Below, piece after piece: positions 17,617-26,686 of a stretch of 38,771 nucleotides of DNA; within the stretch, counting starts at the first letter, position 1; every line of letters begins with the position of its first letter. The notes under the pieces were generated by a model. It saw only the letters and a program-made list of their open reading frames with translations. It ran no database searches and had not been told where the DNA came from. Source of the stretch: Clostridiaceae bacterium (GTDB taxonomy: Bacteria; Bacillota; Clostridia; Oscillospirales; Acutalibacteraceae); contig JAEEUW010000010.1 of the NCBI GenBank assembly GCA_016290665.1, forward strand, positions 1 through 38,771, in the 5' to 3' direction. The position numbers and the translations under genes were made by a program.

Positions 17617-18597
17617 TCAAAGACCGAACGAGCTCTTGGCGCTTTCAAACAGCATCTGAAGCGAGATCTTGCGGAAGATCTTGGCAAAGAAATTGAAGAT
17701 GTCGTTGAACAGGCGGGTGAACCGGGTCAGCACGTTGGCCGAAACGTTCTCCGGTGTGGGCGCGTGCTTGACCAGACAGTTGGAAATGATCGTCTTCACG
17801 CCGGCGTTATACATGTGCTCCGCCTTCTGCACGGAATCGACGTCGAACGGATACAGCTCCAGATTGTTGTTCAGCACACGGGCCATCAGCGTCGCTCCGG
17901 GCAGCACCGTGGACGTGGCAAGACCGACGTAGCCGTTCTGCTGCGCAATGTCGATGCTCAGGTGGGTGATCACCGGGGTCGCGTTATACACCGCGCGGCC
18001 GCCGTTCTGCTGAATCTTGTTCAGGATGTCGCGGTTGGCGGAGATGACCGTTGCGGTCTTCATCACGCCGAGCGTCTTCATCACGAGGATCAGGGAATCG
18101 ATCTGATCGGCCGAGCCGTTGCGCACGGTGAGCACGACCTTCATGCCGTAGAGCTGGCAGACCGCCACGGCCTCCTCCAGCGTGGGCACCTTTTCGTTCG
18201 GATACTTGTCCACGTTGCCGCCGCGGGTGATGTGGTATTCCGAAATCTTGTCATAGGGCAGCGCGCTGATCAGGCCGACGCCGTCGGTGGAAGCGCTCAG
18301 GTTCAGATCGGAGAAGCAGACCCAGCGCTGGTCCAGCGTGGGCTGCACGTCGATCTCGCAGCCGTCGCAGCCGCAGCGGCCGGCCAGCTTCATGGCGGCA
18401 AGCGTGTTTTCGGGCGCGCAGGCCGAAAGGCCGCGGTGGGCGATGACCGTGACTTCGTTCACTTTCATGAAGTCGGAATCCTGCAGCAGCAGGGCGCCCT
18501 TGGGCAGATCGTCCGCCGCCAGGGCGGGCGTGACCGCCGCAAAGAGAAGCAGCGCGGCAAGGAGCACGGTCAGCATCGTTTTCATGTTATGTTTCAT
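17617..18597 (-). CDS. exported glycerophosphodiester phosphodiesterase-like protein
   Basis: Signal peptide ending ALAA; VIAHRGLSACAPENTLAAMKLAGRCGCDGCEIDVQPTLD motif. Confidence 0.8.
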   Translation of the reverse strand: MKHNMKTMLTVLLAALLLFAAVTPALAADDLPKGALLLQDSDFMKVNEVTVIAHRGLSACAPENTLAAMKLAGRCGCDGCEIDVQPTLDQRWVCFSDLNLSASTDGVGLISALPYDKISEYHITRGGNVDKYPNEKVPTLEEAVAVCQLYGMKVVLTVRNGSADQIDSLILVMKTLGVMKTATVISANRDILNKIQQNGGRAVYNATPVITHLSIDIAQQNGYVGLATSTVLPGATLMARVLNNNLELYPFDVDSVQKAEHMYNAGVKTIISNCLVKHAPTPENVSANVLTRFTRLFNDIFNFFAKIFRKISLQMLFESAKSSFGL

Positions 18598-18617
18598 CTT
18601 GCATCTTCCTTTCGGGG

Positions 18618-19862
18618 TCAGGACAGCGGGTGGATGAACAGTCCGCTGAGCAGCTTGGGTTCAAACCAGGTGGATTTCGGAGGCATGACGCGGCCGGCGT
18701 CGGCGATCGCCATCAGTTCCTCCAGCGAAGTGGGATACATCGAAAACGCAAGGCGCATGTCGCTTTGGCACCGGCGCTCCAGTTCGCCGAGGCCGCGGAT
18801 GCCGCCCACGAAATCGATCCGCTTGTCGGTGCGCGGGTCCTCAATGCCGAACAGCGGCGCAATGCAGTTGCTTTGCAGAATCGAAACGTCCAGCGACGCC
18901 ACGGGGTCGGCTTCGTCAAAGGTGCCGGCCTTCGCCGTCAGCTTATACCACTTGCCGTCGAGCAGAAGGCCGAAGGTGTGGCGCGCTTCGGGGCGGTAGG
19001 GCGCAAACGGCGCGGGCTCCACGGTGAACGCGCCGCCGAGCTTTTGCAGCAGCGTTTCCGGCGTCATGTCGCCGAGGTCGCGGATCACGCGGTTATAGTC
19101 CATGATTGCCAGCTCGTCCTTGGGAAAGGCGACGGCGAGGAAATAGTTGAACGCCTCGCTGCCGTCATAATCCGGGAACTGCGCGCGGCGCTTTTTGCCC
19201 ACGCGCACCGCCGAAGCGCAGCGGTGGTGGCCGTCCGCGATATAGAGGCATCCGGCGTCGGCAAACGCCTGCTGCAGTTCCGCGCAGACCGCCGCGTCGT
19301 CAATCACCCACACGGTGTTGCCGATTCCGTCGGCCGAAACGAAGTCATAGACCGGATCGTGGCTGTTCTGCCAGGCGGCGACGAGCCGCTGCACCGTGTC
19401 GCTGCCGCGGTAGGCCAGAAAGATGGGGCCGGTGTTGGCGTCGCAGAAGTCCACGTGGTTCACGCGGTCCTCTTCCTTGTCGGCGCGGGTGAACTCGTGC
19501 TTTTTGATCACGTCGTTCAGATAATCGTCGATGGAAGCGCAGCCGACAAGACCCGTCTGGGCGCGGCCGTTCATGATCTGGCGATAGATATAGAAGCAGG
19601 GCGTGTCGTCCTGGGCCAAAATCCCGTCGCGCTGCAATTTGCGCAGATTGTCGCGCGCGGTCTCATAGACGCGCCTGTCATAGGGGTCCACGTCGCGCGG
19701 CAGATCGATCTCCGCCTTGTCCACGTGCAAAAACGACAACGGCTTGTCGGCGGCCAGAGCGCGCGCCTCCTCGCTGTTCATCACGTCATACGGCAGCGCA
19801 GCCACGTCAAAGGCATATGCGGGGCCGGGTCTTACGGCGCGAAACGGCAGAAAAACAGCCAT
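18618..19862 (-). CDS. DUF1015 family protein
   Basis: MAVFLPFRAVRP...VAALPYDVMNSEEAR, YIYRQ, LYIADGHHRCASAVR; start at MAVF after ggagggatggag. Confidence 0.8.
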   Translation of the reverse strand: MAVFLPFRAVRPGPAYAFDVAALPYDVMNSEEARALAADKPLSFLHVDKAEIDLPRDVDPYDRRVYETARDNLRKLQRDGILAQDDTPCFYIYRQIMNGRAQTGLVGCASIDDYLNDVIKKHEFTRADKEEDRVNHVDFCDANTGPIFLAYRGSDTVQRLVAAWQNSHDPVYDFVSADGIGNTVWVIDDAAVCAELQQAFADAGCLYIADGHHRCASAVRVGKKRRAQFPDYDGSEAFNYFLAVAFPKDELAIMDYNRVIRDLGDMTPETLLQKLGGAFTVEPAPFAPYRPEARHTFGLLLDGKWYKLTAKAGTFDEADPVASLDVSILQSNCIAPLFGIEDPRTDKRIDFVGGIRGLGELERRCQSDMRLAFSMYPTSLEELMAIADAGRVMPPKSTWFEPKLLSGLFIHPLS

Positions 19863-19993
19863 CTCCATCCCTCCGTTCAAATTGATGGTTCCATTGTAAT
19901 CGGTCGTCCCGCTTTTGTCAACCGCGCGGGGAATGTATAAAACCTAATTTTTTGTGAACAATGAGAAAAGAACGCAGGAAGGGAGAGAAAGCG

Positions 19994-20443
19994 ATGGCGA
20001 TCTCAAAAGAGGACTACGCGGCGCTGGCGCGGCGGTATGCGCCGCCGTCGCCGCTTTGGAAGGACTGCGCCGCGGCGTTTCTTTGCGGCGGAACCATCTG
20101 CGCGCTTTCGCAGCTGGCGCTGGCGCTGCTGCAGCAGGCGGGCGCCGACGAGGAAACCGGCCGCCTGCTCGTCATGATCGGCCTCATCGCCGGCACCGCG
20201 GTCTGCACCGCGCTGGGCGTCTTTGACAAGCTGGCCAAGCACGCGGGCGCGGGCACGGCCGTGCCGATCACGGGGTTTGCCAACGCAGTGGTCTCCCCCG
20301 CGCTGGAATCGAAAAGCGAGGGCTTCGTGCTGGGCACGGCGGCGCAGATGTTTTCGATCGCGGGGCCGGTGATCGTCTTCGGCTGCGGCAGCGCCGCCGT
20401 CTGGGGCCTCGTCTATTTTCTCTGGAAGAAGGCGGGTGGCTGA
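19994..20443 (+). CDS. spoVAC: stage V sporulation protein AC
   Basis: GGTICALSQLALALL, AGTAVPITGFANAVVSPALESKSEGFVLGTAAQMFSIAGPVI, followed by spoVAD/AE. Confidence 0.9.
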   Translation: MAISKEDYAALARRYAPPSPLWKDCAAAFLCGGTICALSQLALALLQQAGADEETGRLLVMIGLIAGTAVCTALGVFDKLAKHAGAGTAVPITGFANAVVSPALESKSEGFVLGTAAQMFSIAGPVIVFGCGSAAVWGLVYFLWKKAGG

Positions 20444-20444
20444 G

Positions 20445-21479
20445 ATGGCGCAGAGAATCGGCGCGCATACCGTCCGGCTGGAGCGCCCGCCCTCCGTGGC
20501 GGCGCACGCGGGCCTTGCGGGCAAAAAGGAGCGCGAGGGTCCGCTGGGCGCCTGCTTTGACAAAACCTTTGAAGACGCGCGCTTCGGCAAAAAGACCTGG
20601 GAGCAGGCGGAGCAAACGCTGCTGCAGAACGCGCTGACGCTGGCGGCCGGAAAGCTGCCGCGGACCTGCCCGCAGCCCGAGGCGATCTTTGCGGGCGATC
20701 TGCAGAACCAGTGCACGGCCTCGTCCTTTGCCTTCAAAGAAAGCGGCCTGCCCTTCTGCGGCCTTTATGGCGCGTGCTCCACCATGGCGCTCACGCTGGC
20801 CATGGCCGCGCTTTCGGTGGAAGCCGGCGCGTTCCGCGCCGCCGCCGCAGTCACGGGGTCGCATTTCTGCACGGCGGAGCGGCAGTTCCGCAAGCCGCTG
20901 GAATACGGCGGCCAGCGCGCCCCCACGGCGCAGTGGACGGTCACGGGCGCGGGGGCGGCCATCCTTGCCGCAAACGGCGGCCCCGGCAACCCGCGGATCA
21001 CCCACCTGCATTTCGGCACGATCACCGACCTCGGCGTGACCGACGGGGCCAACATGGGCGCCGCCATGGCGCCCGCCGCGGCGCGCACGATTGCCGACCT
21101 GCTGCGCGACACCGACACGACGCCGCGGGACTACGACCTGATCCTCACGGGCGACCTCGGCTTTGTGGGCGGCGCGCTGCTGAGAGAGCTGCTGCGCCGC
21201 GAAGGATTTGACCTGACGGAAACCCACAACGACTGCGGCATGATGATCTATGACCGGGAAAAGCAGGACGTCCACGCGGGCGGCTCCGGCTGCGGGTGCA
21301 GCGCGAGCGTGCTCTGCTCGCATATTTTTGACGAAATGCGGCGCGGCAGATACCGAAGGATTCTGTTTGCCGCCACGGGCGCCCTGCTTTCCGCCACGTC
21401 GGCGCTGCAGGGTGCGAGCATTCCCGGCATCGCGCATGCCGTGGTGATTGAAAGCGGAGAAAGGATGACGGACCGATGA
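20445..21479 (+). CDS. spoVAD: stage V sporulation protein AD
   Basis: Thiolase-fold SpoVAD-type sequence: AGDLQNQCTASSFAFKESGLPFCGLYGACSTMALTLAMAAL, HFCTAERQFRKPLEYGGQRAPTAQWTVTGAGA. Confidence 0.9.
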   Translation: MAQRIGAHTVRLERPPSVAAHAGLAGKKEREGPLGACFDKTFEDARFGKKTWEQAEQTLLQNALTLAAGKLPRTCPQPEAIFAGDLQNQCTASSFAFKESGLPFCGLYGACSTMALTLAMAALSVEAGAFRAAAAVTGSHFCTAERQFRKPLEYGGQRAPTAQWTVTGAGAAILAANGGPGNPRITHLHFGTITDLGVTDGANMGAAMAPAAARTIADLLRDTDTTPRDYDLILTGDLGFVGGALLRELLRREGFDLTETHNDCGMMIYDREKQDVHAGGSGCGCSASVLCSHIFDEMRRGRYRRILFAATGALLSATSALQGASIPGIAHAVVIESGERMTDR

Positions 21480-21664
21480 ATCTAGACAAACTCCTGCGCT
21501 GTGTTTCGGCGCTGCTGTGCCTGACCCGATGGCTGCGGCAGACCAAAAAGGCGCTGACCGTGCTGACGCTGCTGGTGCTCTGCGGCGGCGCGCTGGGGCT
21601 GCTTATGCAAAAAAAGAACGCCCCGAAAAAGCTCAAAAAAGCTTTGGGGCGGGTGATCGGATGA
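21476..21664 (+). CDS. 62-aa predicted single-TM basic protein inside the spoVA operon
   Basis: ATGA overlaps with spoVAD stop (21476-21479) and with spoVAE start (21661-21664). Confidence 0.6.
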   Translation: MNLDKLLRCVSALLCLTRWLRQTKKALTVLTLLVLCGGALGLLMQKKNAPKKLKKALGRVIG

Positions 21665-22026
21665 CGCTGCTGCTCGCAATGGTCAAGGCGTTTCTGGTCG
21701 GCGGGGCCATTTGCCTGATCGGCCAGATCCTGATCGACCGCACGGCCCTCACCCCGGGCAAGGTGCTGGTGCTGTTTGTGGTCTGCGGCGTCGTGCTCGG
21801 CGCGCTCGGGCTCTATGAACCGCTGGTGCGCTTTGCCGGCGAGGGCGCCACGGTGCCGATTACGGGCTTCGGCTGGGCGCTGGCCAAGGGCACCAGAGAG
21901 GCCGTTGACGAACAGGGCTGGCGCGGCATTCTGCAGGGGCCGCTGGCTTCGGCCTCCGTCGGCGTGATGGCCGCGGTGCTCTCGGCGCTTTTGGTGAGCG
22001 CAGTCGCAAGGCCGAAGGAAAAATAG
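21661..22026 (+). CDS. spoVAE: stage V sporulation protein AE
   Basis: MTLLLAMVKAFLVGGAICLIGQILIDRTALTPGKVLVLFVVCGVVLGALGLYEPLVRFAGEGATVPITGFG. The listed ORF start at 21517 is an upstream extension. Confidence 0.85.
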   Translation: MTLLLAMVKAFLVGGAICLIGQILIDRTALTPGKVLVLFVVCGVVLGALGLYEPLVRFAGEGATVPITGFGWALAKGTREAVDEQGWRGILQGPLASASVGVMAAVLSALLVSAVARPKEK

Positions 22027-22039
22027 GGCGCAAAAAGAA

Positions 22040-22064
22040 GGGGCCGGATCCGTGGATCCGCCCC
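22040..22064 (-). terminator. possible intrinsic terminator of the SDR gene or spoVA operon
   Basis: GGGGCcGGATCC..GGATCCGcCCC inverted repeat, T-rich on the minus strand. Confidence 0.45.
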
Positions 22065-22070
22065 CGAAGC

Positions 22071-22985
22071 TTATCGCATAAACGTCAGATGCTCCGCCAG
22101 ATACTTACGCAGCTGCACGTGCAGCGGCTCGCTCGCCGGCACGTCGTCGTCTTCAAACACGTCGCCGAACATCTCCAGATGCGCCATGCGGATCACCGAG
22201 CTGGAAAGCATCGGAATCAGCGTGCCGAACACCTTGGTGCTGTTGTTCATCAGCCGCGCGTCCACGCCGAAGACCATGTTGCCCTTCTTCTTCCAGATGC
22301 CGTTCAGGATGTTGCCGACCATGCGGTCGCACGAGGTGGAAACCATCTGCAGCGCCTTTTCGCTGAAGTCGGATTCGTCGCCCTTCTTCTGGTTCGAGAA
22401 GATGTCGGTCTTGGTGAAGCCCGGACAGACGAGGCCCACGTAGCACAGGCCGCGGCACTCTTCGCGCACGGATTCCGTCAGGCTCTTGAGCGCCGCCTTG
22501 CTCGCGGAATAGATGCTGGTGCCCGCCAGCGAGCACAGCGCCGCGGACGAGGCGATGTTGACAAGGCCCGGCGTCTGCGATTTCAGAAGCATCGGCAGCA
22601 GCGCGTTCATGGAATAGACGCAGGAATAAAAGTTGATCTGCATCGCGCGGTCGATGTCCTCGAGCGAATAGTTGAGGAATTTGTCGAACTTCGGCAGGAT
22701 GCCGGCGTTGTTGATCAGGATGTCGGGCTGCACGTTCTGCTCTTTCAGCGCTTCGGCAAAGGTGCGCCAGTTTTCCTTTTCGGAAACGTCGAACAGGAAA
22801 TAGGAAAAATAGCGTCTGCGGTCGCCGAGCTCTTCCACCAGCGCGCGCATTTTGGCTTCGTTGCGCGCAACGCCGATTACGCGGCAGCCGTGGTCGGCAA
22901 TCAGCTTTTTCACAAGGCCCTTGCCGATGCCGCTGGACGCGCCCGTGACGATCACCGTTTTATAATCGAACCAGCATTCTGTCAT
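22071..22985 (-). CDS. short-chain dehydrogenase/reductase
   Basis: TVIVTGASSGIGKGLVKKL, INNAGI, YSASKAALKSLTESVREE; start at MTECWF with ggaagggg RBS. Confidence 0.85.
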   Translation of the reverse strand: MTECWFDYKTVIVTGASSGIGKGLVKKLIADHGCRVIGVARNEAKMRALVEELGDRRRYFSYFLFDVSEKENWRTFAEALKEQNVQPDILINNAGILPKFDKFLNYSLEDIDRAMQINFYSCVYSMNALLPMLLKSQTPGLVNIASSAALCSLAGTSIYSASKAALKSLTESVREECRGLCYVGLVCPGFTKTDIFSNQKKGDESDFSEKALQMVSTSCDRMVGNILNGIWKKKGNMVFGVDARLMNNSTKVFGTLIPMLSSSVIRMAHLEMFGDVFEDDDVPASEPLHVQLRKYLAEHLTFMR

Positions 22986-23010
22986 GAGAAAAACCCCTTC
23001 CGTGTTTGCT

Positions 23011-23051
23011 TCAAAAGAAAAAGCATCTGTTAAAAAGTTTAACAAATGCTT
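23011..23051 (-). promoter_or_regulatory. hairpin plus T-tract in the SDR 5' leader (attenuator-like or terminator)
   Basis: Minus strand AAGCATTTGTTAAA-ctt-TTTAACAGATGCTT followed by TTTCTTTT. Confidence 0.5.
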
Positions 23052-23125
23052 ATCGCGGGGATTCGGCAAAAATATGAACGGTTTGTTAATTGTTGAGGCG
23101 CGGGGCGCCGTCTGTCAACGAACGC

Positions 23126-23177
23126 AAAAGCAACGCCTCCTTTTGGAAGCGTTGCTTTTCAGCTGCCGTTTATTCCA
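23126..23177. repeat. left direct repeat of the AT-rich island (includes terminator hairpin)
   Basis: 50/52 identical to 26687-26738; core aaaagcaacgcctccttttggaagcgttgcttttc is identical in both copies. Confidence 0.9.
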
Positions 23178-25218
23178 TATCTGCGGTAACAACTTCACCG
23201 CTGTATTCATTACAAATCCATTCCCAACGAGTAACTCGTTTGGTCATAGCCAGAGTATTAATGGGATCAGAAATAAAACAAATAGTTATTTGAGAATCGG
23301 TCTGGCACGCAATAGCCAGATAGTAACTCTTTTTATACTGCATTGCAGTGGTGTATTCATTATTGGAAAACGAGAATACATCACCAAGGCAGCTCACACT
23401 CTTGACTTCATAGTAGCGCTTTCTTCCATCTACGAGGCCAACTTCTATGTCATACCCCATGTTTTGGGTTGAAACATCTATTACAGAAGAAACGCCATCC
23501 ATTTGCTCAAGAACAGCAGCAACATTCATTTCAACGCTTCGCCATTTGTTAATCACTCGGTTTTTACTAAATGTTTCCCTCTGCGTTTCGACATTGGAAG
23601 ATGCCAACGAATGAACCACTCCATTCTCTATGGGTTGGTTCATCGCCAATTGTTCTGTTTTTAGTCCAATGATTTTAGTAAAAGCAGTATAATCGGCTGG
23701 AGTGGCGAGCGATTCAATAACTGCGCCCTCAAAAGCTGCGTTTACAACTTCATTACCTTCCAGATCTGCAGAAGAAACTACACCTGAATTGAAGCTAATT
23801 AGTTTGGCTTCAGCTATTTTCTGAGCCATTCTCTCAGACATACCAAATCTTGATTGGTTTATCGCTTTGACCAAAACACACTCTCTTGTTTTTGCTGAAC
23901 ATTCGATTATTTTCATTGCATCTAAGCATTGTTCCAGAGGGATTTCTTTATATCCAAGAGAACTCAATAAATCTGTAAGGCCTTGAATCTTTTTTTCATC
24001 CTTTTTTCCTGCGCCTTTAATCGCAAGAGCTACTGAAATCTTATCGAAGTCAGCATCCGTCATTCCAATCGGCTGCAAAAACACTTCTTTTTCACTGCCG
24101 TAGATGTCACAAACAACTGCTTTTAGGTTTTTGAATAATTGCTCCACAAGAACATCGTTTATATCTTTTCCTTTGATTTGAAATAAAGGATCAATCTGAG
24201 CTTTTTTTATAACATTTACTATGCCAAAATCATCTGTGCCATCAACAAGGATTGATTCAACTAAGTGCGAAAGAATGTTAGCGCATTGCTTTGTAGCGCT
24301 GTTCGTATCTTCATCCAAAACAACTTTAGTTCTGGAAGGGTCAGTAGAAAAATCGCCGTTGATTTTTATCGGCATACTAAGTGAATTAAGCGTTGGCATA
24401 AAAGAGTGAACAACAGCTTCTTTGTTGTTAGCAGCTATTATTCTGTTGCCATCATACTTAAAAGCAACTGCGCTTTTTCCAGTATCTTTTGTAAATGGGG
24501 TAACTAACCATGCGCTTGAATCAGAATCAGACTCTGCTTGAACTAACAAAAAAGTATTGTTAAGTTGTTCTCGATTAATGCTATAGCTCTTTTTGTTATC
24601 AATATGGAATTCAACAGTTACAATGGACTGCAAGAAGATCATCGAATCACTGTTAAAGCATTTAACTTCTTCAGAAAGAGAATGGTTCTTTACCTCGAAA
24701 ATAAATACAGTTTTATATCCCTGGCTTTGAAGATCATTAATAATAGGATAATAGGATTCTCCGCTAAAACGATGTGGAATACGAATCATGGGTACTTCGT
24801 TTGCTTCTGGTATGACTTTCTTTGTGAGATTGCGTGAAAAAGTTGTCTTTATGTCTCCACTAACCAAATGAACAGTTTCCGCATAGTTTACAACAGACTT
24901 AAAGCCTATTCCTCTAAACCCGATCGTATTCCCTTTCCTTTGCTTTGTGGAAGAACCGCTTCGACAAAGAGCAAGAATATCATTATCTGAAAATTCTCTG
25001 CCATCATTTGCAACCATGTAAGTGCTTATACTCAATGCTTTAATTAAGAATCGCTTTGCACCAGCATCATCCGCATTTTGCAATAATTCAATTAAGGATC
25101 GGCCGGTGTAGCTTTCAGAGATGTATTTCTCCATGCTAGCTAAATCCTTGAAAAGTAGTGGAGAACTCAACGCTTCTTTCAAAAACAAGTTTTGAATTGT
25201 ATCAATAATATAAGACAT
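23170..25218 (-). CDS. sacsin/NO VEIN-type HATPase with C-terminal DUF3883-like (PD-(D/E)XK-fold) domain
   Basis: SYTGRSLIELLQNADDAGAKRF, VANDGREFSDNDILALCRSGSSTKQ, TIGFRGIGFKSV (GHKL ATPase motifs); C-terminal NMGYDIEVGLVDGRKRYYEVKSVSCLGDVFSFSNNEYTTAMQYKKSYYLAI. Confidence 0.8.
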   Translation of the reverse strand: MSYIIDTIQNLFLKEALSSPLLFKDLASMEKYISESYTGRSLIELLQNADDAGAKRFLIKALSISTYMVANDGREFSDNDILALCRSGSSTKQRKGNTIGFRGIGFKSVVNYAETVHLVSGDIKTTFSRNLTKKVIPEANEVPMIRIPHRFSGESYYPIINDLQSQGYKTVFIFEVKNHSLSEEVKCFNSDSMIFLQSIVTVEFHIDNKKSYSINREQLNNTFLLVQAESDSDSSAWLVTPFTKDTGKSAVAFKYDGNRIIAANNKEAVVHSFMPTLNSLSMPIKINGDFSTDPSRTKVVLDEDTNSATKQCANILSHLVESILVDGTDDFGIVNVIKKAQIDPLFQIKGKDINDVLVEQLFKNLKAVVCDIYGSEKEVFLQPIGMTDADFDKISVALAIKGAGKKDEKKIQGLTDLLSSLGYKEIPLEQCLDAMKIIECSAKTRECVLVKAINQSRFGMSERMAQKIAEAKLISFNSGVVSSADLEGNEVVNAAFEGAVIESLATPADYTAFTKIIGLKTEQLAMNQPIENGVVHSLASSNVETQRETFSKNRVINKWRSVEMNVAAVLEQMDGVSSVIDVSTQNMGYDIEVGLVDGRKRYYEVKSVSCLGDVFSFSNNEYTTAMQYKKSYYLAIACQTDSQITICFISDPINTLAMTKRVTRWEWICNEYSGEVVTADME

Positions 25219-25220
25219 AA

Positions 25221-25574
25221 TTAAGCATTCCTTACGGCATAAAGTCGTCCCTTTGTAGCATTATTTAGTGTATTATCATCATAACATAGAATCTTCAAGG
25301 TATCATATCCTCTAAAATCACAAGAGAATAACGCTTGGCTCTCGCAGTATAATAATTCACCATCCGAATCATAAAGATTGATCTTTATATCAACATTTGT
25401 TGAAATCTTTGAGCCTTTTATACTTGCTAATTCAACATAGACATCAAGATGAGCAGAAGTTGAAGAAGTGGGTCTACAACTCACATTTAGAACTTGTAAA
25501 TTGTTTCCTTCAAAGGTGTTAGTCATTATTTGAATATTCTTTTTTAGTTCTTTTGCTAGATCTTCATAAACCAT
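25221..25574 (-). CDS. 117-aa protein of unknown function, probable beta-rich fold
   Basis: Starts after aagagcggagg RBS; stop lies 2 nt before the HATPase start codon. Confidence 0.75.
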   Translation of the reverse strand: MVYEDLAKELKKNIQIMTNTFEGNNLQVLNVSCRPTSSTSAHLDVYVELASIKGSKISTNVDIKINLYDSDGELLYCESQALFSCDFRGYDTLKILCYDDNTLNNATKGRLYAVRNA

Positions 25575-25645
25575 AGCTTATAACCTCCGCTCTTTATCTT
25601 ATAGATGATAATCTTAAAAAAATCGACTGGGTAGTTATCAATTGA

Positions 25646-26566
25646 CTACACTTTTCTTTTTTTAAATAACGGGCTTTTCTCAATCCTTTCATCTACGTTT
25701 CGATGTTTAATAGCATCACATATACTACTCAAATCAGGCATCAAATGAAATGTATTATAACCAAGAGTGTCTAAGTATTGAATCAATTCTTTTCTTAAAT
25801 CTTTGTGAACCTTAATACAGAAAGAGTTTCCTTCGAGAATAGACAAATGCTCCTCTAGATCCAAAGTGTACGGAAACATGAACAGCCCTTGTTGCATAAT
25901 AATCCTTTGATTTGATTGATTCGGATCAATAAAGAGAATCGCACGATTTTTTATCTTTTTTTCCGTTTTTCCGTTTTCCGGCTCGTTTGTGTCTTTATAT
26001 GTGCCCAAATCAAACGCTTCACGTCTTAGCCAGTTTTTGCCAAAAAAATCATTGACGCTATCAATGCATTGGCACGCTTTTGTAGCAAGTGAATCGGTTC
26101 GAGTCAACTGATTGTTGTATAAATCATGCTTCAAAGAAATCGAAGAAAGGCAGAGATTATCTTTGATGCTTGCACATCTAATATAATAATAGTTCTTATC
26201 TTCTGGAACTTTATATGCACCGTTTGATTTTTTTGAATACAATGCAAATGACAAGGCAATAAACGGATTATAAGTGAAATCTAACAGTCTTGTTGGAAGT
26301 CCAAAATGCTGTGCAAACGACATAAAATCGATTGGTGTCGTTGCATGAAAATAATTACTACCATATTTTTCAAAGTCTTTCAGAAACTTATTCTCAATAT
26401 TAGAATAATCACCGTCTCGAATAATTCTAGGAATCAATTCGTCCTGCTTTCCATAACCTCTGAACACATATGTACCCATTCTTGCGAGTTCGTTTAATCT
26501 GCTGATTACTGATTGCGCTCCATCCACTGCATCAAATGTGTCGAAACAAGCATTTTGTAATACCAT
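25646..26566 (-). CDS. FRG domain-containing protein
   Basis: TYVFRGYGKQDELIPRIIRDG...FMSFAQHFGLPTRLLDFTYNPFIALSFALYS matches the FRG domain pattern. Confidence 0.85.
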   Translation of the reverse strand: MVLQNACFDTFDAVDGAQSVISRLNELARMGTYVFRGYGKQDELIPRIIRDGDYSNIENKFLKDFEKYGSNYFHATTPIDFMSFAQHFGLPTRLLDFTYNPFIALSFALYSKKSNGAYKVPEDKNYYYIRCASIKDNLCLSSISLKHDLYNNQLTRTDSLATKACQCIDSVNDFFGKNWLRREAFDLGTYKDTNEPENGKTEKKIKNRAILFIDPNQSNQRIIMQQGLFMFPYTLDLEEHLSILEGNSFCIKVHKDLRKELIQYLDTLGYNTFHLMPDLSSICDAIKHRNVDERIEKSPLFKKRKV

Positions 26567-26643
26567 GTTGAAACTCCCTAATTCTATCCGTTGAGTTTGT
26601 ATCTTTTTTATCGCACAGCTGTAGTTAATCTTAAGTGTTATTT

Positions 26644-26672
26644 ATTATATCACATAAGGGTATTTAGGTCAA
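26644..26672 (-). promoter_or_regulatory. sigma-A promoter of the FRG/HATPase operon
   Basis: Minus strand TTGACC-17 bp-TATAAT, inside the island next to the right repeat. Confidence 0.65.
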
Positions 26673-26686
26673 TTACTATTAAATCA

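Noticed and set aside
23021-23051. Rex (redox repressor) operator TTGTTAA-N4-TTAACAA
   Set aside because: Arms are similar, but the central spacing is odd (palindrome of 7+3+7), not matching the even Rex consensus; hairpin plus T-tract reading fits better.
25646-25672. KKRKV nuclear-localisation-like C-terminus of the FRG protein
   Set aside because: Short basic motif by chance; no eukaryotic-host evidence.
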